Source of the DNA: an uncultured Collinsella sp.
GTDB lineage: Bacteria; Actinomycetota; Coriobacteriia; Coriobacteriales; Coriobacteriaceae
Reading direction: 5' to 3'
DNA: 64,000 nucleotides
NCBI GenBank assembly: GCA_900541015.1
Contig: UQIB01000010.1
Span: forward strand, 5,939-69,938
The notes beneath the pieces were generated by a model. It had not been told where the DNA came from. It worked only from the letters and a program-made list of their open reading frames with translations, and searched no databases. Within the stretch, counting starts at the first letter, position 1, and each line of letters opens with the position of its first letter. Below are positions 28,539-35,751 of the stretch, in pieces. A program made the position numbers and the translations under genes.

Positions 28539-29786
28539 CTAAAGCATGCCGGCAGATGCGAGGACGAGTATAACCACGATTGCTACCAGGGCAGCAATCA
28601 CCATCGTGAGTGCCATCGTGCGTTGACGTTTGACGGCAAGGCGCGCGCGACGCATGGACTCGGCGCTGCGGACCGTCTCGGTGGATGGGGATGGCCGAGA
28701 CGCGGGCTGCGCCTGTGCAACCGTGCGGGTGGGGACGGTGGCGTCCGCCCGCACGGTAGCGCTGCCGCGATTCGCCGCGGGCCGGCGCTTTCGCGGAGCA
28801 CCCGTACGGGCGAAAGGTTCAAGGCGCGCCGCGAGTTCATTTGCCGAAGGACGAGCATCTTGCGATACCGCAAGACAAGCCATAATCGCGTTGACCAAGC
28901 CCTGCTCGCGGGGAGTTGTGGGCGAAAGGGGTTGCGGCTGCACGGTGCGCTTGAGGCGCGCGTGATCTCCAGAGCGCCTGAGCTCCGCCTCAAAGGGGGC
29001 GCGTCCGCAATAAAGCTCGTAGAGGATGCTTCCCAGCGCATAGATGTCGACGGCGGGATTGTCGCGCGCGCCGGGGTCGGCCTTAAACCGCTCCAGCATT
29101 TCGGGTGCCGCGTATGCCGGCGTGGCACCGCGAAAAGCGTTGACGTCGACGGTAAAGGAAAAGTCCGGTTTAACGAGCTTGGCACTGCCCATATCGATCA
29201 GGCAGATGTCAAAATAGCCACTCGAGACCTGCTCTTCGAGCGGGATACGATCGTGACGCAGCATGATGTTGCGCATGGAGAGGTCGCGGTGAACAAAGGG
29301 CGTGTCGAGCGATTGCGTGGACAAGATGATCTTGAGCACGCTCAGACCCAGCGCGGCGACGATATCACCGGGGCAGGTTTCAGCGCCATCGCTCAGAGCT
29401 GGTCGTGCATCAAGAAGCGAGACGCCGTCAACCCATTCCATAAGCAGCGCCGGGGTTCCGTCTGCCGTGTAGCCAAAACCGTAGACATCGGGAAAACCCC
29501 TTAGGTTGGATACGACGGAGAGCGTGCGGTACTCCTCTTCCAAAGTTTCTCGGTTGAGCTGTTCTTGCTCGGGCTGGGCATCGGGGCGCGGCATCTTAAG
29601 CGCGAGCTCAAAAGCGCGATCGCCGCTCTGGACGCGGCGGACATAGGCGTTGCCGCCAAAGCCGCCCTTTTGCGGCGGAACGAGAAGCGTGCAAAAGCGA
29701 CGCCGTGCCGCAGCCTGCTCGCGCTCGGTGAGCAGCGCTGGCGTATGAAACTTGACGAGTCGAACTTCTTCGTAAGAACCGGTCAT
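28539..29786 (-). CDS. Ser/Thr kinase-like protein with C-terminal membrane anchor
   Basis: A 415-residue protein. Kinase domain about 35-335: Lys64 (ELALKMPRP), H166-R-D-L-S-M-R-N in the catalytic loop, D198-M-G, and TPAYAAPEML. The loop Lys is again replaced by Ser as in the kinase at 23775. An Arg/Ala/Thr-rich linker follows and a final membrane helix (about 391-413, MALTMVIAALVAIVVILVLA), with almost nothing outside. Shared blocks with the other kinase (LRGFPDVYGFGY, LLMEWVDGVSL) show recent common origin. Transcribed away from the large operon, from a promoter with a GTTGCGCAAC site. Confidence 0.87.
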   Translation of the reverse strand: MTGSYEEVRLVKFHTPALLTEREQAAARRRFCTLLVPPQKGGFGGNAYVRRVQSGDRAFELALKMPRPDAQPEQEQLNRETLEEEYRTLSVVSNLRGFPDVYGFGYTADGTPALLMEWVDGVSLLDARPALSDGAETCPGDIVAALGLSVLKIILSTQSLDTPFVHRDLSMRNIMLRHDRIPLEEQVSSGYFDICLIDMGSAKLVKPDFSFTVDVNAFRGATPAYAAPEMLERFKADPGARDNPAVDIYALGSILYELYCGRAPFEAELRRSGDHARLKRTVQPQPLSPTTPREQGLVNAIMACLAVSQDARPSANELAARLEPFARTGAPRKRRPAANRGSATVRADATVPTRTVAQAQPASRPSPSTETVRSAESMRRARLAVKRQRTMALTMVIAALVAIVVILVLASAGML

Positions 29787-29815
29787 GGCGCGCTTTCATC
29801 CTTTCTTTCATTAGC

Positions 29816-29851
29816 AGGATATGCGCTTGCCACCGCCTTCTGTTGCGCAAC
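29816..29851 (-). promoter_or_regulatory. Island promoter 2 (minus strand)
   Basis: GTTGCGCAAC (29842-29851), 20 bp, TATCCT (29821-29816 on the minus strand), leading to the kinase at 29786. The site lies in a 16-bp arm TTCTGTTGCGCAACAT (29838-29853) that is exactly inverted at 29875-29890. Confidence 0.72.
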
Positions 29852-29876
29852 ATCGACAAATCTGCCGCTCGCCAAT

Positions 29877-29912
29877 GTTGCGCAACAGAATCGCGCAAGA
29901 CGGCGGTAGAAA
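29877..29912 (+). promoter_or_regulatory. Island promoter 3 (main plus-strand operon)
   Basis: GTTGCGCAAC (29877-29886), 20 bp, TAGAAA (29907-29912), followed by the 15-kb operon starting at 29975. Confidence 0.72.
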
Positions 29913-29974
29913 TGAGGCGATAAAACGATTGGTGACTGGGGCAGCCCTGTTATCCATGGAGAAGGGAACTAATA

Positions 29975-31450
29975 ATGAGCGGCTCGGTGGGAGATGTTTA
30001 CACTGTCGCTGGCGGACTAATCGCCGCACCCCTAGCGGCGCCATTGGCCCCTGCCGCAATTGTCGCTGGGGCAGCGGCGTTGCGCATAGAGGCGGAACGG
30101 GCCGAGGCCGAAAACGCCGTCAAGGACTATAAGCACGGGCTTTTGGACATCAAATCGCAGATACTCCTAGAGTTTCCCGATATGGATGAGTCGACACGCG
30201 CCGCGTTGGATAGCGTGATTGACGAATATTCGAGGAAAAACGTGACGGGACCGCTTGTGGGCGAAGAGATCGTCATGGGTCGAGGCACGGTGACGCGAAT
30301 TCGAACTGAGTCGGCGTTGGCTCAGCTGGCGGCGACGCTTCACACTTTGATTCCGACGTTAACTTTCGATGCTCATACCCATCGCAGGGCAGAGATGGGC
30401 CAGAGCCGTATCGATGCCGCGCAGACGTCCGAAAAGCTCAGGGCCCAGGGTCTCCTAAAGGCAATTGACTACGACGTTGCCCGCGACGGTTCCATCGACC
30501 TCGAGAAAGCACTCTTGCATATTGCGGACGCCGCCGCAAGCTCCACGGCGGGTTCCTTTGAGGATGCAGCGCGCGCGTTTGAAGAGTGGGCGGCGCGCAT
30601 TATCCCGCTCATGCAGGATGAGGTACTCGATATGACGTTGCGAAATCGCCTAAGTGCGAAATTCGAGACCGCCCGTGCTTCGTTTAGCGCGCTAGGTCCG
30701 GATTCGAGCGAGGAGCAGCGCCTTGCCGCCATGAAGATTCTCAAGGACTTCGAGCATGTGATGAAAAGCGCCCAGCATGAGTCGAATGAGCTTCATGAGC
30801 AGTATGAGGCATACCGCCTGCGCGTTGATCTTCTTAATGAACGCTATCATCGTCCGACAGTGCTCAGGCGGCCTCATGAGATTGAGGATTTGTACGCTGC
30901 CGTGGATGCCGCAGACGCCGCGCTTGCTTCGGCGGCTAAAGACGAATACATCGAGCGCTGCGTTAACGAGGTTATGGCCGAACACGGGGCTGACGTTGTC
31001 CGTTATGCGGTTATGGATGGGTCTGGCAAGCCATGGCGCCTTATCTTCGATACGAACAAGCGCAAGGCGGTTGCCGTTCTTAAGGGATCACACGAACAGC
31101 AGCTTGTGATGCGAGTTGTCGAGGCCGATCCATCCGAGTTTTCGGAAGATCCGGTTAACCCCACCGTCATCAAAGATATGAAAGCCCAAGACCAGGCGAC
31201 GGTCGACAAAGTCGTTCAGGACCAAGTTGAGTTCTGCGATTTTTACCAGCAGTTTAAGGAAGACCTTAAAGAACGCGGCGTTGTCGTCGCGTCCGACGCC
31301 CCTGGCCATTTTGTTCGACCCGCTGGTCCTCAGACCGCCGTCGAGATTCACCCGCACGATTATGTGCCGCCCACACCTTCCGCAGATGCGGAGCGTCGCC
31401 TGCGTAATCGCCGTCAAGCAAGTCAGCTCAAGCAAAGGGAAATGAGGTAA
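29975..31450 (+). CDS. Unrecognised 491-residue helical protein, first gene of the main operon
   Basis: The N-terminus has a short hydrophobic Ala/Pro-rich stretch (VAGGLIAAPLAAPLAPAAIV, about 12-31) that could be a membrane hairpin or amphipathic segment. The rest is mostly charged and helical, with a long predicted coiled region at about 200-290 (LAAMKILKDFEHVMKSAQHE). A more compact part follows (about 335-395, DVVRYAVMDGSGKPWRLIFD). The C-terminal tail is basic. No family is recognised. The ATG has GAAGGGA upstream. It ends 3 bases before the zinc-finger/FHA gene, so it is co-translated with the signalling genes. Confidence 0.75.
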   Translation: MSGSVGDVYTVAGGLIAAPLAAPLAPAAIVAGAAALRIEAERAEAENAVKDYKHGLLDIKSQILLEFPDMDESTRAALDSVIDEYSRKNVTGPLVGEEIVMGRGTVTRIRTESALAQLAATLHTLIPTLTFDAHTHRRAEMGQSRIDAAQTSEKLRAQGLLKAIDYDVARDGSIDLEKALLHIADAAASSTAGSFEDAARAFEEWAARIIPLMQDEVLDMTLRNRLSAKFETARASFSALGPDSSEEQRLAAMKILKDFEHVMKSAQHESNELHEQYEAYRLRVDLLNERYHRPTVLRRPHEIEDLYAAVDAADAALASAAKDEYIERCVNEVMAEHGADVVRYAVMDGSGKPWRLIFDTNKRKAVAVLKGSHEQQLVMRVVEADPSEFSEDPVNPTVIKDMKAQDQATVDKVVQDQVEFCDFYQQFKEDLKERGVVVASDAPGHFVRPAGPQTAVEIHPHDYVPPTPSADAERRLRNRRQASQLKQREMR

Positions 31451-31453
31451 ACC

Positions 31454-32446
31454 ATGACATGGGAATGCCCTATCTGTGGTCTTATGAACGATGATGCCCG
31501 CGATATGTGCGAGGACTGTGGGACGCCGCGTCCCGCTGGTGCGGTTCCCGCGCCTTCGGCCCCTGCGCCCGCGGTCTCGGCACCCGAGGCGCCAGTCGCC
31601 TCAGCGTCCGGCTTTGCCGCCGCGGTCGCTGAGCGTCCGGCTCCCGCCGTCTATCCTGCAACATCATCGATGGGCGGTGTTTCGCGGCCTCAGCGTCCCG
31701 CGCCCCAGCAGGTACATCAGGCTGCTCCTGCTCCCACGCCGCAGCCTACCCCCATGCCCGTTCCGCAACCCGCTCCGGTTACTGCGCCACAGCCGACGCT
31801 TGCGTCAATGCCACAGCCCGCGCCGCAACCCATGGCGAATGCTGCAGCTACTCCTGCGGTTCCTGCGCTTACGCTTGCCGACCCAGTTATGGGCGAGCAG
31901 CTTCGTCTCACGGACGCCGCCGTGCTTGGACGCAACGTGTTTCCTTCTATGGCTTCTAACTTTGCCATGTCCCGGCAGCATGCCAGCGTTCGTTTTGAGC
32001 GGGGCACATGGATGGTTGCCGATGAGGGGTCCAATAACGGAACGGCTCTTATGCGTGGCGGCCAGATTCTCAACTTGGTTCCCGGCGTGGCCCAGCCGAT
32101 TCATACTGGAGATACGCTACTCATTCCGGCTGCGTCTGGCGAGTTTGCTCAATTGCGTCTGACGGTTACTGTGGAGGAACCGCCTGCGGCGCAACCCGTG
32201 CAGCCCCAGGCTTGGTCTGCGCCTCAGCCCGCGTCTGCTGCGGCACCGGTTGTTTCTGCTGCTGGTGAGTCTGCGAGTGTCGAGGGCTGGTTTGTCGAGT
32301 GCCCCGAGTGCGGTCGTTTGCATCTCGTTGCTGATGAGCGTGCAAAGGTTGGGGATGGCTGTGAGGAATGCGGTTGCTCGCTTGCACGTACCTCGGCCGT
32401 GTACCGCACACTCGATCCAGGCGAGGATTACGCCGATGTTCGTTAG
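31454..32446 (+). CDS. FHA protein flanked by two zinc-binding modules
   Basis: A 330-residue protein. Residues 1-25 form a RanBP2-type zinc finger (WECPICGLMNDDARDMCEDC); then about 110 residues of Pro/Ala/Gln-rich linker; an FHA domain at about 145-225 with GRN, SRQHASVRFE and SNNGT (phospho-Thr contact residues intact); another Pro/Ala linker; and a C-terminal zinc ribbon (CPECG, CEECGC). It is the second phospho-Thr reader of the island and looks like an adaptor. Its last 11 bases overlap the start of the radical-SAM gene, indicating coupled translation. Confidence 0.87.
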   Translation: MTWECPICGLMNDDARDMCEDCGTPRPAGAVPAPSAPAPAVSAPEAPVASASGFAAAVAERPAPAVYPATSSMGGVSRPQRPAPQQVHQAAPAPTPQPTPMPVPQPAPVTAPQPTLASMPQPAPQPMANAAATPAVPALTLADPVMGEQLRLTDAAVLGRNVFPSMASNFAMSRQHASVRFERGTWMVADEGSNNGTALMRGGQILNLVPGVAQPIHTGDTLLIPAASGEFAQLRLTVTVEEPPAAQPVQPQAWSAPQPASAAAPVVSAAGESASVEGWFVECPECGRLHLVADERAKVGDGCEECGCSLARTSAVYRTLDPGEDYADVR

Positions 32447-33032
32447 CCATGTGCTTGCCCCCGTCGTCTCACTGGGTCCGGGAGAACGTATTGTTGTCTG
32501 GACCGCTGGTTGTTCAAAGCGTTGTGCCGGATGTATTTCGCCCCAATGGCGCAACCAGCTGCCCGAGCAGGATGTCGATGTTGATGAGCTTGCGCAGATG
32601 TTGCTCGATACCGCGCGCGAGCACGGTGTGCATCGGCTGACGGTTTCGGGTGGAGATCCGCTCGAGCAGGCATCAGAGCTCGTGAGGCTGCTGGCAACGA
32701 TCCGCTGCGCTTACGATGACATTCTCGTTTACACCGGATTTACGCTCGAAGAGCTGCCGCGAGCGATTGGCGCGGACGTGTGGGAGACGCTCAAATCCCT
32801 CATCGATGTGCTGATTGACGGTCCGTACATAGACGAGCTTAACGTTCCCGACTGCGCGCTGCGCGGTTCGACTAATCAGCGCGTAATCTACCTGAGCGAC
32901 CGCCCACACGATGATTACGACAAGTATCTTCAACAGCCGCGTCAGCTTCAAAACTACGTCCAGGACGGCACGGTTATCACCGTTGGTATTGCCGACCGTT
33001 ACCATCATGAATTTTCTGCCAAGGAGGTATAA
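32436..33032 (+). CDS. NrdG-like radical-SAM protein
   Basis: A 198-residue protein with a Cx3Cx2C cluster motif in WTAGCSKRCAGCISPQW and the SAM-binding GGDPLEQ. Size and motif resemble the activating enzyme of anaerobic ribonucleotide reductase (NrdG) and related 4Fe-4S single-cluster proteins. No glycyl-radical enzyme is encoded in the window, so activation of NrdD is unlikely to be its role here; modification of a protein in the island is possible. The ATG at 32436 is inside the FHA gene; the frame opens much earlier but without a ribosome site. Three bases separate it from the AAA+ gene. Confidence 0.82.
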   Translation: MFVSHVLAPVVSLGPGERIVVWTAGCSKRCAGCISPQWRNQLPEQDVDVDELAQMLLDTAREHGVHRLTVSGGDPLEQASELVRLLATIRCAYDDILVYTGFTLEELPRAIGADVWETLKSLIDVLIDGPYIDELNVPDCALRGSTNQRVIYLSDRPHDDYDKYLQQPRQLQNYVQDGTVITVGIADRYHHEFSAKEV

Positions 33033-33035
33033 CAC

Positions 33036-34991
33036 ATGGCAACTGATTTCGAGCGCCAATCTTGGCAGCGCGAGATGCTCAACTTTAAAGGAGTGAAGAG
33101 CCTCTTTATCCTTGAAGGCAACGTGAACGACAAGTATCCCGACGTGGTCGACGGCGGCCTTCAGTTCTCGGAGCTTGCCGAGGTTGTGCGCGGCCTTTTT
33201 GAAGACGCAAATGGCTCAGTTGAGTACAACGTGGCATATTTCGATCCCATCCAGCTGTTTTCGAGCAGCATGGGCAACGTCGATTGCAAGCGCCTGGTGT
33301 CGCTGGCTCATGACGAGGCTTCCAAGAGCGACGACCGCATGATGGAGGCGAACGCCTGCATCGCCGATGGCCGCCAAGCATATGCCACCGAGCAGTCGAG
33401 CCTGCCATCATACGGCGAGGTTATCCGCTCAATGTTGCGCCTTAAATACAACGACAATCCCGATGACGGCACCGAGGCTAAGCCGCTTTGCGTGATCGTC
33501 AACATGGCGTCGCGCCTGCTTGCATCCTCTACTGGCCTTATGCCCGACGAGACGCAGTTTTTCCTCAACTTGTACCTTGGCGCCAGCAAAGCACGCCTTA
33601 TTAACCGCACGGCTGTCAACACGCTCATTCTGGTAACGGATAACGTGCGCAACCTGCCCGTGTGGTTTATCGAGGAGAACCCCTTCTTGCGCACCATCAC
33701 GCTGCCGCATCCCGACCGCGACATGCGCGAAGCCTATATTCAGAGTAAGTTTGGCTTTGGTGAGGCGCTGTCCGATTCCGATGACCGTGCGGTGCGTCGC
33801 TTTATCGATACCACCGACGGCATGAGCGTTAAGGAGCTCGAGGGGCTGCAGCGCATGTATCAGCGCGATATGCAAAACCCTGAGGCTTCCATTGAGGCCA
33901 TCCTTCCCAAGCTCGTTGACGTCTACAAGTACGGTTTTCGCGAGAACAAATGGCAGCAGATGTTCGAGAAGCTCGAAGAGGATCCCGAGGCAAAGATCAA
34001 ACGCCGCGTGAAGGGCCAGGACGAGGCCGTTGAGAAGGCCGTCACCGTGCTCAAGCGCTCCGTCATGGGCCTTTCGGGCGCCACCCATTCGTCTGGTTCC
34101 AAGCCCAAAGGCGTCCTGTTTTTGAGCGGTCCCACCGGTACCGGTAAGACTGAGATCGTTAAGGCCATTACGGAGCTCCTCTTTGGCGATGAGCGCAGCA
34201 TGCTGCGTTTTGATATGTCTGAGTACGGTGCCGAGAACTCCGATCAAAAGCTCTTTGGCGCTCCTCCGGGATACGTGGGCTATGCCGAGGGCGGTCAGCT
34301 TACCAATGCGGTCAAGGCCAATCCGTTCTCGGTGGTTCTTTTCGACGAGATCGAGAAGGCCGCGCCGAGCATTATGGACAAGTTCCTGCAGATCCTCGAA
34401 GATGGCCGTCTGACCGATGGCCAGGGTAATACCGTGTACTTCTCTGAGACGGTCATCTTCTTTACGAGCAACATCGGCTTTTCCAAGATTGAGATCGATG
34501 CGCAGGGCAACGAAGTTCGTAATACCATCGCGCCCAACACGCCCTATGACGAGATTTGCGAGCGCGTGCGCACCGAGATGGATCGCGAGTTTAAGCCCGA
34601 GTTCTTGGGTCGTATCGGCGACAACGTGGTGATCTTCAACTTTATCGACGACGCCGTGGCACTTCAGATCCTCAATTCCAAGATCGATGCCGTTAACCGC
34701 AACGTGCATAAGGCACAGCCCGATATTACGGTTGAGGCGACCGATGCCGCCCGCGAGCTGCTGCACTCCATTGCCATGACGGACGCCGTTAAAGCCAAGG
34801 GCGGCCGTGGCATTGGCAACCTGGTGGAGAGCGGCTACCTTAACGGGCTTTCCGATTTTCTGTTTGAACACCGCGCCGAGTGGCGCGGTCGCCCCGGCAT
34901 GGTGGCACGCGCCGTGCCGCAGGGCGAGGGCGACGATGCGCATATCGCGTTTGAGCTCGTGCCCGGATCGATGGGAGGCGATTGGCGATGA
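33036..34991 (+). CDS. Clp-type AAA+ ATPase with a degenerate first module
   Basis: A 651-residue protein. The second half is a ClpA/ClpB-type AAA+ domain: Walker A at about 365-372 (LSGPTGTGKTEIV), pore loop PPGYVGYAEGG, Walker B around 437 (VVLFDEIEKAAP), sensor FFTSNIG, arginine-finger region FLGRIGD, and a C-terminal D2-small domain. The first ~300 residues look like another AAA fold (LFILEGNVNDKYP, LCVIVNMASRLL) but have no Walker A Lys. Such proteins unfold or remodel others. The same gene set holds kinase, phosphatase and FHA genes, as with ClpV in type VI control modules, but no tail genes are present. Ribosome site AAGGAGG. Confidence 0.88.
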   Translation: MATDFERQSWQREMLNFKGVKSLFILEGNVNDKYPDVVDGGLQFSELAEVVRGLFEDANGSVEYNVAYFDPIQLFSSSMGNVDCKRLVSLAHDEASKSDDRMMEANACIADGRQAYATEQSSLPSYGEVIRSMLRLKYNDNPDDGTEAKPLCVIVNMASRLLASSTGLMPDETQFFLNLYLGASKARLINRTAVNTLILVTDNVRNLPVWFIEENPFLRTITLPHPDRDMREAYIQSKFGFGEALSDSDDRAVRRFIDTTDGMSVKELEGLQRMYQRDMQNPEASIEAILPKLVDVYKYGFRENKWQQMFEKLEEDPEAKIKRRVKGQDEAVEKAVTVLKRSVMGLSGATHSSGSKPKGVLFLSGPTGTGKTEIVKAITELLFGDERSMLRFDMSEYGAENSDQKLFGAPPGYVGYAEGGQLTNAVKANPFSVVLFDEIEKAAPSIMDKFLQILEDGRLTDGQGNTVYFSETVIFFTSNIGFSKIEIDAQGNEVRNTIAPNTPYDEICERVRTEMDREFKPEFLGRIGDNVVIFNFIDDAVALQILNSKIDAVNRNVHKAQPDITVEATDAARELLHSIAMTDAVKAKGGRGIGNLVESGYLNGLSDFLFEHRAEWRGRPGMVARAVPQGEGDDAHIAFELVPGSMGGDWR

Positions 34992-35749
34992 CGAAGTTTA
35001 TCGCTGCAGCAAAAACCCAAGCGGGAACCAATCACCCCGTCAACGAGGACCGTTTGCTTCTTGACGGTAACGTCCTTTGCAATGGCCTGGTAGGCGATTG
35101 CGAGCGCGAGATGGGCTGCATGGCAGTCTTTGACGGCGTGAGCGAAGGCGGGCACGGAGCAGCCGCCTCGACGCTCGCTGCTCAGGCGTTTGCACAGGCC
35201 GTGCGCGTCTTTGATACCGATGCCGTCAACGCGTTGCAGGAGCGCCTACGCATGGCGGGCGAGCGAGCCGAGAACGATGTTGAGACGTATGCGGCTCGCT
35301 ATGGACTGTCTGTTGCTGCATCCACGGTTGCTGGCCTTGTGGTTGCTCCTGACGGGCACGGTGCTGTTTTTAATGCCGGCGATTCTCGCGTGTACCGACT
35401 GCGTGGCGGTGTGCTTGCCGTGCTTAGCTGTGACCACACGCCTGAGCGGCGCGTGGGCGGCGTTGGCACTGAATACAGGGATGATGCCGTTTCGCATTGT
35501 ATTGAGCTCGCGATCGGACTCAATCAGGGCGGTCGCAATCTTGAGGTCAAGACGACCGTGATGCTTCCGGGCGATCGCTATCTGATCTGTTCCGATGGTA
35601 TCGATGGGCAAATTGCGCAGGAGCGTTTGCAGCAGATGCTTGCGAGCGATTCGACATGTGCACAGTTGTGCGAAGAGCTATATGCCGAGGCTCGGGTGAA
35701 CGGCTCGACGGACGATGCAACGCTGATTGTAATTGAGGTAGGGGAGTAG
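34988..35749 (+). CDS. PP2C-type Ser/Thr protein phosphatase
   Basis: A 253-residue PPM/PP2C phosphatase. Metal-binding Asp and Gly motifs are present: NHPVNEDRLLLDG, AVFDGVSEGGHGAAAS, FNAGDSRVYRLRGG, LICSDGIDG and STDDATLIVIE. It should reverse the phosphorylation by the neighbouring kinases. The start ATG overlaps the stop of the AAA+ gene (ATGA), with GGGAGG upstream; an in-frame TTG at 34982 is an alternative. The kinase gene follows after 2 bases. Confidence 0.92.
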   Translation: MTKFIAAAKTQAGTNHPVNEDRLLLDGNVLCNGLVGDCEREMGCMAVFDGVSEGGHGAAASTLAAQAFAQAVRVFDTDAVNALQERLRMAGERAENDVETYAARYGLSVAASTVAGLVVAPDGHGAVFNAGDSRVYRLRGGVLAVLSCDHTPERRVGGVGTEYRDDAVSHCIELAIGLNQGGRNLEVKTTVMLPGDRYLICSDGIDGQIAQERLQQMLASDSTCAQLCEELYAEARVNGSTDDATLIVIEVGE

Positions 35750-35751
35750 CC

